From Planococcus citri (lineage: Eukaryota > Arthropoda > Insecta > Hemiptera > Pseudococcidae): a DNA stretch of 64,000 nt. How positions within the stretch are numbered: position 1 is the stretch's first letter; every line of letters starts with the position of its first letter. The translations under genes and the position numbers were made by a program. The stretch lies in the NCBI RefSeq assembly GCF_950023065.1, contig NC_088680.1:44442559-44506558 (forward strand), in the 5' to 3' direction. Shown piece by piece: positions 24,169 to 36,432 of the stretch. A model generated the notes under the pieces. That model had not been told where the DNA came from, did no database searches, and saw only the letters and a program-made list of their open reading frames with translations.

Positions 24169-25733
24169 GGGTCATTCCACGTCAATTCGACCAACGTTTT
24201 TGAGTCATGTCTTTCGATTTCGCTCAATTTCTTTTACAATATCTACCCACCCAGTAAGCAAGAAACCCGCAATCAGTTTGGTCTCAGCCCCCTCAGCGGG
24301 TGGGTGGGAAGGGGGCTTCTATTATTTTCACATTGTCTCGAGGTACTCAACTTCAGCAGCGCATTCCTCCAAAACTATGATACTTTGATCAAAACTGATT
24401 TCACAGTTCAAAAGGGTATTGAATTTTGAACTTTTTAAGCATTTCGAAATTTTTTTAATTTGAAAGTTGAACTTTCAAATTGAAAGTTCAAATTTCAAAA
24501 TAGCGCTGTAAGTGGAAGCTACCATTAAAAATTCTGAAAAAATTTCCATAGATGTACCTTTTGATGCTTTTTTGAAATATTTAAGTTTCGAGATGGGATC
24601 TCTTAATGGAGAGGGAGCATCTCCACCCCCAATTTTGGGCAAAACTTTATCAAAATAAACTGGGGCATGTGATATATCGAATTCTATGTTTTTGGTAACG
24701 CTGAACACGAATATGACGTTAGATTTTTGATTGGGCTTCATCCACGGCCCCAGCACCTCCCCAAATGGAGTAAAAGTTCAAAATAGAGTTTTTTTCGTGC
24801 GACACATCAAATAGTATGTTTTTGGTGACGCTGAATACGAATATGACGTCAGATTTTTGATTGGACTCATCCACGGCCCCCAGCACTTCCCCAAGGGCGG
24901 TTACCTAAAAAAAAAAATAGTTTCAATTGTGTGACACATGAAATAGTATGTTTTCGAGATCGCTGAACATGAATATAGCCTTAGTTTTTTAAATTGACCT
25001 CACCCATGGCTCCTAGAACCTCCCTCAATTGGTAAAAGTCCAAAAAATTTGTTAGAGACCGTAGATGGGGTCCAACCAAAAATCTGACGTTATATTCGTA
25101 TTTATAGCGTCACCAAAAACATACTATTCGATGTGTCACACGAAAAAACCCCTATTTTGAACTTTTAACCAATTTGGGGGGGGGGTGCTGGGGGCCGTGG
25201 ATGGGTCCAATCAAAAATCTGACGTCATATTCGTGTTCAGCGTTACCGAAAACATGCAATTCGATATATCACATGCTCTAGATTTTTTTTTCGAAAGTTT
25301 GCCCAAAATCGGGGGTGGGGGTGCTCCCTCTACATCAAGAAATCCCATCTCGAAACTTAAATATTTCAAAAAAGCATCAAAAGATACATCTATGGAAATT
25401 TTTTCAGAATTTTAAATGGTAGCTCCCACTTTCAGCGGCATTTTGAAATTTGAACTTTCAATTTGAAAGTTCAACTTTCAACTTTTGAAAATTTCAAATA
25501 CTTAAACAGTTCAAAATTTAATACCCTTTCGAACTGTGAAATCAGTTTTGATCCAAGTATCATAGCTTTTGAGGAATGGGCTGCTGAAGTTGAGTACCTC
25601 GAGACAATGTGAAAATAATGGAAGCCCCCACCCGCCCCTGAGAGGGCTGGGACCAAACTAATTGCGGGGTACTTACTTACTGTGTGGGTGTATATTGTAA
25701 AAAAAAAATTGAGCGAAATCGAAAGACATGACT
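24169..25733. mobile_element. Long foldback element (family A), about 1.57 kb
   Basis: The two halves are inverted copies. The left arm GGGTCATTCCACGTCAATTC through gtctcgaggtactcaactt, cacccccaattttggg and atgacgtcagatttttgattg recurs inverted on the right up to gacatgact at 25733. Each arm carries tandem modules of about 140 bp built on 'cgctgaacacgaatatgacgt' and 'ccacggcccccagcac'. The right outermost tip is missing relative to the copy at 10819-11177. No transposase is seen; open frames at 24475-24756 and 25185-25415 are mirror images from the arms. Confidence 0.85.
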
Positions 25734-26126
25734 TTCAAAATATTTTTTAAAATGAGTAGCAGATAAATATATTTTTTTTTCGATAGATAGGTAAGTACGT
25801 AGTTAAACTTTTTGTCAAATAAAAAGGGACATCATCCCATCCCAATCATAGTCTCTCTTCACCAAAAGGTTTATGTATTGTTGAGTGAATTTCGAATAGG
25901 TACCAGTGTTCCGATCACGTACGACAAAATTGTATGACTGATTTAAAAGGGCGGACCATAGAATTTCGAATCTTGATACACGACATTACGTTTAAAAAAA
26001 ATGATTGCTAATAATAATCTCGTACGCGATCATACTACGACGACGTACCAAGATCTCGAGACGTAATCTCATCCTTGATTGTAGTCGGTGTACAAAAGCA
26101 TCGTATCGTATCGTATCGTATTAAAG

Positions 26127-26135
26127 CGGGTGGTC
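26127..26135 (-). promoter_or_regulatory. Ci/Gli-like site (one mismatch, GACCACCCG)
   Basis: CGGGTGGTC on the plus strand; differs from the Ci/Gli consensus only at the last base. It lies about 340 bp from the perfect site at 26473. Confidence 0.5.
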
Positions 26136-26472
26136 TTATGATTTTTCGAAACTTTATATATTATGTATCTTTAACGCTGCTGTATTTTATAACTTCATAG
26201 ATCTTTGTTTCAATCGATTACACGGTTCGGTTTGTACATATTGTGTATTATATTGTTATGCGGTTTTTTTTTCAAGCTCAAAAGATGTCCAAGATAAAAA
26301 AAAACCACGAGTAGGTACACTTCTCCACGAGATGACAGATATAGTGACAAACACGTGCTGTATTTCACGCACCGAAGTATCCAAAATTCGAAATATAAAG
26401 CTACGTTGCAGCGACGACGACGGCAAAATACACGTAATAATACGAACGATTAAAATAACAGATATCTACATG

Positions 26473-26481
26473 GACCACCCA
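26473..26481 (+). promoter_or_regulatory. Perfect Ci/Gli consensus site
   Basis: Exact GACCACCCA, the zinc-finger target of Cubitus interruptus/Gli, about 24.7 kb upstream of ptc exon 1. Confidence 0.6.
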
Positions 26482-27542
26482 AGATGATATGGCTATTCGA
26501 CTATTTAAAATAATTACACATTTTCCGAGAAAATCGCTTTGCTCGGGTAATTTAAAATAGATACCAACATATTGTTTAAGTCGACCACGTTGGAGGGGCC
26601 AAAGGATCCAAATTAGCTAACGATTTATGGACTCGAATGAATCGAGAGCATTGTGTGTATTGTGGCAAAATGCTAATCAACCGTAATTATCATTTTAAAT
26701 ACACCTATGACATAACACAATACTATAAAGGCGTACCCTTCCAGATTAAAAATGCTTTCTAAGAATATAAACTTGACTCATAAAGGAAGCGATGCTTTCA
26801 TCTCTTGTACTTTTACACATCCGTTGTTCATAAATCGAAAAGGTAGGTGGATTTATATATAGGGAATTCTATTTCTCTTAAATGCGAGTAAGAATTTTTT
26901 TTTAATCAATTAAAAACACGAGTTTTTATTGAAAACAACTTCCATACGGACCCGCCATTAAAACAGTTTTAAACCATTGGTAGCCTTCTTTAATAATAAT
27001 ACAAAGTTATAGAATAATTTTCATTAAATTTTTGCTTTTCAAAGCATCCGAGACAGATAATTACTTAGTTTCATGTCTTCATCATCAATGAATGGGAGGA
27101 ATGAATTAGAAAATAAATAGAATTACTGTAATTTTATTTTTAAAAAGAAAGAAATGGGTGTAAACCTAATCGAGTCTTGAAGTTAAAGACTTAAATACTA
27201 AAAAAAAAAAAAAAAAAAAAAAACTCGTTTCATATTGGTTAAACATATACCCACCAATATTTTCATACAGAAGTTCGCTTTTTATTTTTATACCTTTTCG
27301 CGGTAATTTCATTAACGATTTTCGGATATAGGTAGGTATCGGTATCCATTTTACAAACACCCTTTCCATCTCAGTCCGCCAAAACTGACGAAAGATGGTC
27401 GATAAGATATAAGAAAAAATTTGTAGACTGACGCGGCGGCGCGGCGCGACGACGACGTTGAATTAAAAATTAATTAATTTTTTCTTTCGACTCGCGAGTA
27501 AGTAATTTTTTTTTTCTTTTAAATCCATGAAATGTGACAAAG

Positions 27543-27551
27543 TAGGTGGTC
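27543..27551 (-). promoter_or_regulatory. Ci/Gli-like site (one mismatch, GACCACCTA)
   Basis: TAGGTGGTC on the plus strand, about 80 bp after a CG-rich patch and about 45 bp after a strong plus-strand donor (GCGA then GTAAGT at 27498). Confidence 0.4.
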
Positions 27552-30500
27552 CAGCGTACGAGATTGTAGAACCGAGTATAATAATCGGTTTATCCGTGTC
27601 AACGCCGAGAATCGAATTTGTAACATGCTACCCCCTTATGCAGAGATAACATGAAGTGAAATCAATGTAACATTTTATGACAGTGGAGGTGTCTTTCTTA
27701 CATTAATTGTTCTGTCAAGAGTATCGAATACCACACACGACGGCGCTTTTGCCGACAAAATAATATACGTTTTTTACAATTTAATCTATAGCCGTATAAG
27801 GTTAGCCATACACATGCCTACCTACCTTTTATGTTCCTTCTTCGTTAGCATTTTAGCGTTCGCTTTATTGGGTTGATGGTTGACGATGGATCACGTTTGG
27901 ACAATTTCGTATCATAGGTACCGAAGTAATAATTGCGCGGTAATGGACGTTTTTAGTTTCAAATGCATTTAGATACTTGTAAGATAGTAGGTAGGTAGGT
28001 ATATTTATGTACTTACGAAGTGGAGTTTAATAACATATCTAAATAAAATTTTTGCATGTAGCAAAAAATTTAAACTTTATCATCACAGAATGTATAAATA
28101 CCTAGGTGGGTGAAAATCATCATTAATTGAGGTAAAATTAGATCTTCCGATTGTCTTTTTGAAAAGATCAATCAATCAATCAATCAATCCTTATGATCGA
28201 AATTGAAAATCAAAAAAATTGAATTTCAAAAGATTATTTATATTTTATGAAGAATAACGTAATTTTGGTCAATTTTTACAGAACAAAAACAGAGATGTAA
28301 CGAAACCGTATAAAATATATGATGATTTGCGCATGATCAATTAAATGGAAAATCGTAAATAAATTGATTTTTGGGATTCGACTAATCCATTTTCGTTCAC
28401 GATCGATTTTTCGATCAAGAAGAGTCTCCAGGTCCAGAACTGCGAATCATTTTTAATTTGGAACATAATCGATCATATGGAATAAAAAATCGTAAGTCAA
28501 TCAATTTCAATTTTTAATGTTCGAGTGATATATTAACTGTCCTTCTACCCTCAAGGGGGGTGGGGCTAGAACCATTCAAATGAGAGGGGTTTTCCGAAAA
28601 ACACGAAAAACTATCGGCGCATTGGAGGGGTGAAATGGCCCAGATAGGTAGGTAGTCTAATCTTATTTTTCCTTTGTTCAAACTTCAAAGGAAAATCAAG
28701 CTAAAAATTGGAGGCTCCAGAACAACTTGAAACAACCTTTAATTGATTAGCAAGGTTGAAAGCGGGCTTCATAGTAAGCACCTATATCAAATTTCAGCTT
28801 AAGGTATCCATAAATGCTCAAAACGACTTGAAATAATCGCTTCCAATCGATTGAAGAGTTCTCAAATAAGGCAAATACTGACCAAATTTCAATTTTCTAG
28901 CTCAATTAAGTAACATTTTGACAGAAAAAAATTTGTTGGCCCAAATAAGTTAGCATAATTTTTAAATTTTCTGAAATAAATCGGTAGGTAGGCACCTTTT
29001 AAACACATTTTCTGCTTATGAAACTGAAAAAAAAATCTTCCTAGATTTTTAGAAATTACTTACAGCTAGGGAAAACTTCTGGAGAACTAGAGTCCTGAAT
29101 GGCCCAAATTAAGGACGTTGGCCAAAATTCATGGAAATCGCAGAATGTCCCAGAGTTCTAGAACCCTTAGTTTTCAGTGTTTAGGATCCCAACCACCCAA
29201 GACCAGAAATGTATTATAATGTGTAGTTTTTCTTCTTATGTATTGTATTAACGCTTTTAAATTAGTGATCTGTGTGATACCATTGACCTAAGCAACGAAT
29301 TACTATACTTTTTAACACCTTTTCCGTTTGATGAGAATAATTTTTCGATGTGTCAAATGCCTAAAGGGCTCAAATTCCTGAGGTCCCCTTGAAAAGTGGT
29401 AACAATTCCCACGTGAGCAGAGCAACACCACTTGAAAAAATATTTATCAAAATATCATGTTTTTTGTTGTTGTTGTTTTGTTGGAAATTGCAACATTAGG
29501 ACTTTTTAAGAGTCTAAATAAAATGCTGATTTTTTTTTGCTCTCACTTCACACAGACATTTCATTTTTTTTTTCAAATTAAATTCGTTTCTGGCGTTTCA
29601 AGGAAAATGAAAGAAAATGTGATGAAATAATTATAAATTTCATTTTGTAATTTTTCTGATTGTGTAAAAAAAATTATAATAAAATAGGTACTTACATTGT
29701 TGATTTAAACACTTCTATTTTTCACGATTTTTTGGGAGAATGAAGATACCTAATCAGTTGGCCTTTGTTGAAATATTTTCCCAGGTTCCCAAAATCATCA
29801 ACCATCTGCACCTGCTACGTGACTAAAAATTTAAATAATGCGGTTTCACTAAAAATCAACTGAAAGAAGAAACTCTCCCCTTCTCCAAACACTTTTCAAT
29901 GATCCTCATATCTCTGATAATGGTTTAAAGAGAAAGAAGGGGGGTTTTCAGTTGGTGAAGTTTCGTCCATTTTAAAACATTTAGTCATGAAATATGAAAG
30001 ACATTTTCCTCGCAAGGGCTTCAATGAGCCAAATATTAGTTCAATCAGAATTGACTGATTATAAAGGTTTCTTCTTTATGCAAAAATGAACAAATGTTTG
30101 AAATTTTAAACCAAGAGTCAAAGTTCACTTCAATAGTTGAAATAGGTAGATATAAAAATACGCCTACCTATCTCTACATTTTATCTGCACAGCGTCCAGT
30201 AGATATAGGCTCCATGTACCTAATAATTTTCACTGAAATCTCACCGCAGGAGACCTCTTCTCGAGCCAAAATTTTCAACATGAAATAGGCTCGTGTTTAC
30301 TTACGAATTAATAAAATAAATAGTATAAAAACTTCGCGACGACGATTCTAAACCGATCAGGATGACTAATTAGGCTCCATTCGAGCAATCCGATCCGATC
30401 CGATCTTTACATTTAAATTAGTAAGCTGCCAGCGATTACATGTAATCGTAAACAACTGAATAAAACGAGTTTAAATACGTAAAATTAAAAGAAAAATGTC

Positions 30501-32151
30501 GTTAATTTTTTTTCTCTCAACTTGAAAGCTGTATAGGTACATTTACATTACAGTGCACAGACTGGACTTATTGATGTGCTTTTCTGAAAGGAATCGTCTT
30601 TTTTGTAGGTCTAGGTACTCGTAGGTAGGTACCCAAATTAATGCATCAACTAATCACGAGCGCCTTTTAAATACATACCACTGATTCTGAAACGTAAGTT
30701 TGGAATATTTTGTAGAGGATTTCTTAATTCTTAATGCATGGTTTATTTTTCCTTTGTAAATATACCGCTTTGATATCTTCTTCTAGAGTTTACGACGAAA
30801 TAAATAATCAGCCAACGATTAAAATAGTATAAGGTAATTTTCATTTTCAATTACTTTACTATTTAGATTGGTAGGTATCCAATTAATAATTTATTTGTGC
30901 TACTTTGCTACTGGTTGTGAAATTATCATTTTTTATCGTAAGACATAATGGTTGGCAATTTCTAATCAATTTGAGCGTCTAAATTAATTTAAATAATGAT
31001 CCCAAATGAATTAACAAAAATTAATTTACCTACATATTGAAATTCAAAAAATTTCAAAAGTTGGTATGTAGGTAACTGAATTTTTCAACAAACAAACAAA
31101 AAATAAAAATAAATACTCGAATACACAGATGTTATCCAACAAAATTGATAATAAAGATAGCCTCTTTATGTTCTACCACCCCTATTCGTTAATTTTTATA
31201 ATACTACACGCGGAAACCTATATACGAGATACCTAATTAAACACTGACCAAAAGGTTCATTCTAGCGAGCTTCTTCATTAAAAGCAGATTGTCCGGGTTA
31301 TACGATTGAACCCATACATACTCGTAAGGCTATACGTTGTGTGTTGGTGAGAGCCTGAAGGGTTAAATTAAGTTGTAAATGAAGGTCTAAAAAATAGTTG
31401 GTAGGTACTGTAATTTAAAATAGGAAAATTATCCTTTAAAACCACACGCCGCACATATACGATGAAGTAAATCGGATATCTTTTTATTAAAGTCGAATTA
31501 CATGAGTTAGGAGCCGTAGGCGTGACCAGGGATAAAGTATACGATTACAATCATAATGTATCTTTTCATTGATTTTTTTTGGAACTCACATTGTATGTAG
31601 TTTGGACAAAAAAATACTAATGTTTTGGAAATGCGGAAGATTGAATAAAGAGAAGCTCCAACACCCGTCTTTCGAAGTTCGAACTCATATCCGAGTAGGC
31701 TATACGAGTACCAAAACCTAACTCTTTGAAAAAATTATAGATTTTACATACGTACACATTGCATAATGAAACAATTAATTCCCAAACTAAATTGAGAAAT
31801 AGGTAAAAATCACAAAATTCGAATGTCAAATAACCTAGTTAGGTACAATTAATAAATAAAAATTGAATTGATTTAAAATTCTATTTAAAAAATGCATAAG
31901 CTATTTAACTCCAATTACCTATATATTATTTAAAAATTGAATTATAATTGAATCATTTTTTTTTTAATGTACCAATAATAGTAATATGTACAATTGTACA
32001 TACATAAAATCAGCTTGAGTTGCTTTATAAATAAAAATAGAATTAGATAATTCCGAAATAAAAATCGAATCAGAATTGAATACTTACATCATCAAATTCA
32101 AATTTTAAAAAATCTAGATTAGGTAAATTAAATTAAATTAAAATCAAACTA

Positions 32152-32771
32152 CATAAGGTGCACCAGGGGAAGTCAGAATTCGGGGTAAGTTAGAAAACTT
32201 GCTCTAGCGCATAGAGGTTTATATCTGGCGAAGTGCCACTAAAGGTGACTTGAGGGTACTACCCCTACCTCATCATAGCATAAAAATTTTCACGATTCAG
32301 TTTCATTTTATATGTCTTTGGTTCAATTGTACATATTTTGTTGTTGTTTTGAACTTGTTTTGAATTTGTTCTAAAATACAGACTTTCTATTTCTTAGTTT
32401 TTCGCATATAGCGGACGAATCGTGCGTCCTAGTGAAAATCTGATGAGAGTGATCTCAAAGAGAATTAGATTCTCTACAATTTTGTTTCTTTGCAATTTTT
32501 CTAGGACGCTCCGTTTGTGATCTACGCCTCTGCAAAGTTTAGCCTGTTCTGCTGACTTCCCCCAATTGGGGGAAGTCAGAACAGTTTATATTTTATTGCA
32601 CTGAGCAAAAGCTACTGTGTCAATCGCGCTCAAATTTTTACCATAAGTTAAGAACCCTTATGGGAACCTACATAATAAATTTGATCCATATTGGTTCATT
32701 AGAAGGGGAGTAACAGCTGGTCAAAGTTGAAATTGCAAAAAATCATTCTGACTTGCCCCGTGCACCTTATG
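32152..32771. mobile_element. 620-bp MITE with TA duplication (Tc1/mariner-like ends)
   Basis: Ends CATAAGGTGCAC are inverted at left and right; the inversion continues imperfectly through ggggaagtcagaat. TA flanks both ends (32150-32151, 32772-32773). An internal copy of the end motif (gggggaagtcagaacag near 32568) suggests internal rearrangement. No transposase frame. Confidence 0.8.
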
Positions 32772-32829
32772 TACTTACTTAGGTAAAATAAAACTAGACA
32801 GCTGCGCATGTGCAGCTGTAACAGTGTGC

Positions 32830-33600
32830 GTAGCCTATGTTGTTAGGGAAGCACAACGCGATTTTGAAAAAACAGCACAATGCAATTTCAAAAAAAACAA
32901 CGCGATTTTGACAAAAGCACAACACAATTTTGAAAAAAGCGATTTCAATTTTGAAAGCAGAACACGATTTTGATTTTGAAAGCACAATGAGACTTCAAAA
33001 AAAATCACAATATGATTTTGAAAAAAAAGACAATATTGAAATAAGCGCACACACACAACGCAATTTTTAAAAAGACGCACAACACAAATTTGAAAAAAAC
33101 AATGCAATTTTGGCGATAACAGACAACACAATTCTGAAAAAAACAGCACAACGCAATTTTAAAAAAGAAGCACAACGCGGTTTCAAAAAAAAATCACAAC
33201 GCGATTTTGAAAAAACGCGATTTGGATTTCAAAAGCACAACGTGATTTTGAAAAAAAGCACAACACGATTTTGAAAAAAAGCACAACATGATTTTGAAAA
33301 AAAGCACAACGCGATTTTGAAAAAAAAGCACAACGCGATTTTGAAAAAAAAAGCACAATGCGATTTTGAAAAAAAGCACAACGCGATTTTGAAAAAAAAG
33401 CACAACGCGATTTCGAAAAAAATCAACGCAATTTTGAAAAATGCACAACGCAATTTTGAATGAAAAACGCAACGCAATATTGAAAAAAACGCACAACGTG
33501 ATTTTAAAAATATCACAGCACGATTTTGAAAAAAAATCACATCAGCATGATTTTGAAAAACGCACAACTCAATTTCAAAAAAAACCAATGTTATCAAAAT
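32830..33600. repeat. Minisatellite of GCACAACGCGATTTTGAAAA units
   Basis: About 30 or more imperfect copies of a roughly 23-25 bp unit. The unit length varies by A-run slippage, which opens long minus-strand frames reading Phe/Leu/Val/Cys-rich repeats; these are repeat artefacts, not genes. Confidence 0.9.
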
Positions 33601-33639
33601 AATATTTATTTTAAAAATAGTGATAGTGAAAATTGAGGG

Positions 33640-33770
33640 GGGCTGAGGGGCTCTGGAGAGGGTTAGGTGAGTGTAGCAGAAAATCTGAGGTCATATTCGT
33701 TCTCAGTGGTATAGAATCATATGAAAATGATACCCTCTACTCATTAATAGTTATTTTTTTTTCAAAATTC
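33640..33770. mobile_element. Fragment related to foldback family A
   Basis: Contains 'aaaatctgaggtcatattcgt' followed by a ctcagtggtatagaa block. It matches the 'aaaaatctgacgtcatattcgtgttcagcgttaccgaa' module of 24169-25733 with several changes (longest identical stretch short). It seems an old, broken copy. Confidence 0.5.
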
Positions 33771-34311
33771 TCATTTCACCCCCACCCTCCTAAGCTACAT
33801 TATTCCAAGTTTTCACCTCGGCGCACCAAAGCAAAAATTTCTAATATAATATATGATGTTTGGGAGCCACAAATACATCCAAAAAACGTGTTTCGAAAAT
33901 TGTACCTCTCAACCTTAATTGTTAATAGACATGAAAAAATGAAAAAACACCATTTTAAGGGGTAAATATGAGGGGAGGGGGTTGAAAATTTTTGTGGCGA
34001 TACCTACTAAGGATATACACAACTTTCAGAAAAATGTTCAAAATCGGTTGAAATGGCACTGAGAACTGTGTTATTGAAATTTCAAAAAAGGAGGGTTCCC
34101 CAAAAATGGGAGGTGGCGTGGATCTGAAATTTTTCACGCGATAGTTTCTCGATGGTATCCATCCACCTTCCATGCTAGTATCAACCCGAACGCTCTCGAG
34201 GGCCAATACCTATATACTACATACAGCCTATCATGATTCCGAGATTGGGGGCGGGATCAATCTCAAAATCTTTTTTTGGGACCCCAAGGAGTACAAATCC
34301 ATTGATACTTA

Positions 34312-34479
34312 CAAGGGAACCCTCCCACATGATAATGGGCTGGTGGAAAGAGAACCTCAAAAAAATCCCCATCCCCCAATTTTCAGCTGCTGAAGTGGAT
34401 TTTTAGATTTTTGGCGTCCTCTTTTCACTAGTCCAAGTTTCATTCAAATCGGAGATTATCATGTGGGAGGGTTCCCTTG
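34312..34479. mobile_element. 168-bp MITE with perfect 25-bp inverted ends and TTA duplication
   Basis: CAAGGGAACCCTCCCACATG is perfectly inverted at both ends over about 25 bp, flanked by TTA on each side (34309-34311 and 34480-34482). Three-base TWA duplications fit PIF/Harbinger-type insertion. No ORF. Confidence 0.8.
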
Positions 34480-36381
34480 TTAGCATGTCTAATGTAGGTA
34501 TTTTTTTTTTGTCGGAACATAAAATGATCTCAGCTGTGGGGGTTTCGACAAAATTCGCTCAAATTCGATATTTAGCCTTGATTTAGCGTGCGAATTGAGG
34601 GGCTCTAATGGGGATGACCTTGAGGGTCAATATTCACGGATGTTCAAATTTTTGAGAGGGGGTGGAGAGGGGTGAAAAATACCAAAAAAATCAAATTAAA
34701 AGTCAATCGATAGAAAATCAAAAGTTGGATAACATATCCAAAAATCAGCCTCCTGGAGCGATTTGATCAGCTCTTAATTGAAAATTTTGTCTGATGAGGT
34801 ACCTAGGTGTTTTTATGCATCATGCTCTTTCAATCTGGCTTTGATTGAGCTGGTAATTTTTCTGCCAATTTGGATTCATCTTACCCACGTTACATTAACG
34901 TAAATCGGTTCGTGTCCACAGAAAAAAAATTTAAAGGGGGTTCGGGTTCGAAATCCTCTTTTAAAATTTTCAAACCTTGGAAGTTGAGCTTTTTCTCAAA
35001 AAACTAAACTTTCAACACGATAAAATCACTTTTTAGGCCACATTTGAAAATCTGAAAAAAATATATAGGTACCTATACACAACAACTATACCTATCGAGA
35101 AAGCCTTTATTTCTTGTACCATAAAACTCAGGAAGGGGTACCCAAAATTTTGGGGAAAATGTAAAAAAATTTAATGATTGACGTTCAGTTCCCGTGTATG
35201 TTTGTAATGTTTTTGATGACACCGACATCAAATTTCAACTAATTTTTGGCATAAAATGTCACCAGCGCTTCCGAGGAATCGTTCAGCAATCGCCTTGAAT
35301 TTTGGCACACACGAGCACGAAAAACAATCCAAAAAGTAGGTAGGTAGGGTAGGTGATATTGCAATTTTCAACCCGTCGTTTTGGATTCGTCGCTCCCTCT
35401 TCCATCCCAATCCATTCACAACGTCGAATCAATGACTGAATTATATTTTCATATTCTGCAACGTTGATTGTCACATTTTTTTGGGTAGGTACCTACCTAA
35501 TATTCCAAATTATGTATTGGAAAAAGGTAATGTTTTGCTGAGGGCTCCTGATCAGTTTAAAAATAGGTAGCCTCTTCTTTGAACGCATCCATCTTCCCTG
35601 AGAATGCCTCCAGAGTTACATTTTTCGGATGATTTTCAACTGAATATGAAAATCTCTATGAAGTTTGATGAAAAATAAAACACAGAAGGGAAAAAAAGAA
35701 CTGAAAAATTGATGCAAAATCAAAATCGGAAATGCCTCCTCTGGCTAGTGCCCAATTAGTCGGCAAAATTGTCCGGATACAGTCGAAGGCGCCCCTATAG
35801 ACCATACGTAGGACAAATTTCGAATAAAAATGGTCCTCCATTAATCAGCGTACCTTTTAAAGAAAGAAGGGAGATTAGCGTGAAACGTATTTAACACATA
35901 ATTAGTCGCACGAATTACCTGTTTCCGTTTGAATACCGCAGGCAGGCGCCCTCCTTGGTCGCCGCCGCCGTCTCCCTGGCACGTAACAATTGACGAATAC
36001 TCGTACGTAGTACCTATGTTCGTGTATAAGCAAACAGAACAGAGTTGCCGATGGATTTTTCGCATCTTGCTCTTGCTCGCAACTGCTGCGAACTCCTTCT
36101 CCTCGTATATACGCGCGGATCGCTTACAATATATTTACTATACTGGATGTCGTGTGGGTGTGTTTGTGTGTAGATATCACTATAAAATGAAAGAGAAACA
36201 GCGAGATGAGAGAGAGAATCCCGCTATAGGAAGCTGGAAAACCGATAACGTTTTCCTAATATACCATATAGTGTGCTGTTCAAATTTAAAAAACACACCT
36301 TTTATGATTAACTGCTACCTGTACATTTGTGTGCATTAAATCGCTCGAATTCCTGTAATTAAGAGAAGCAGTTTACGCGCG

Positions 36382-36390
36382 GACCACCCA
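36382..36390 (+). promoter_or_regulatory. Perfect Ci/Gli consensus site (triplet, first)
   Basis: Exact GACCACCCA. A second exact copy starts 22 bp further on, and a one-mismatch copy a further 20 bp on, all in the same orientation, roughly two helical turns apart. About 14.8 kb upstream of ptc exon 1. Confidence 0.7.
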
Positions 36391-36403
36391 TGTTGAAAAT
36401 TCA

Positions 36404-36412
36404 GACCACCCA
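36404..36412 (+). promoter_or_regulatory. Perfect Ci/Gli consensus site (triplet, second)
   Basis: Exact GACCACCCA, same strand as the neighbours at 36382 and 36424. Confidence 0.7.
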
Positions 36413-36423
36413 ACACGAATGAG

Positions 36424-36432
36424 GACCACACA
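36424..36432 (+). promoter_or_regulatory. Ci/Gli-like site (triplet, third; GACCACACA)
   Basis: One mismatch at position 7. It is followed directly by a strong donor (CTTG then GTAAGT, exon end 36436), so the triplet may lie in or beside a transcribed first exon. Confidence 0.45.

Larger units (their letters stand above)
25734..32149. other. Non-coding region with regulatory-looking island and simple repeats
   Basis: No coding gene is found. From about 25.9 to 27.8 kb the sequence is less homopolymeric, with CG-rich patches (27420-27465) and Ci/Gli motifs listed separately. A (TCGTA)4 repeat is at 26101-26120, an A-run at 27200-27222, an (ATCA)n repeat at about 28168-28188. From 28.5 to 31.9 kb there is ordinary AT-rich DNA with T-runs. 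Confidence 0.5.

Noticed and set aside
24475..25415. Two frames of 76-93 codons with nearly the same protein on opposite strands
   Set aside because: They mirror each other because they lie in the two arms of the foldback element; not a gene.
29191..29199. AACCACCCA as another Ci/Gli site
   Set aside because: Mismatch at the first base and located in ordinary AT-rich sequence with no partner site.
32794..33597. Several minus-strand frames of 63-122 codons rich in Phe, Leu, Val and Cys
   Set aside because: They are read-through of the GCACAACGCGATTTTGAAAA minisatellite in different frames.
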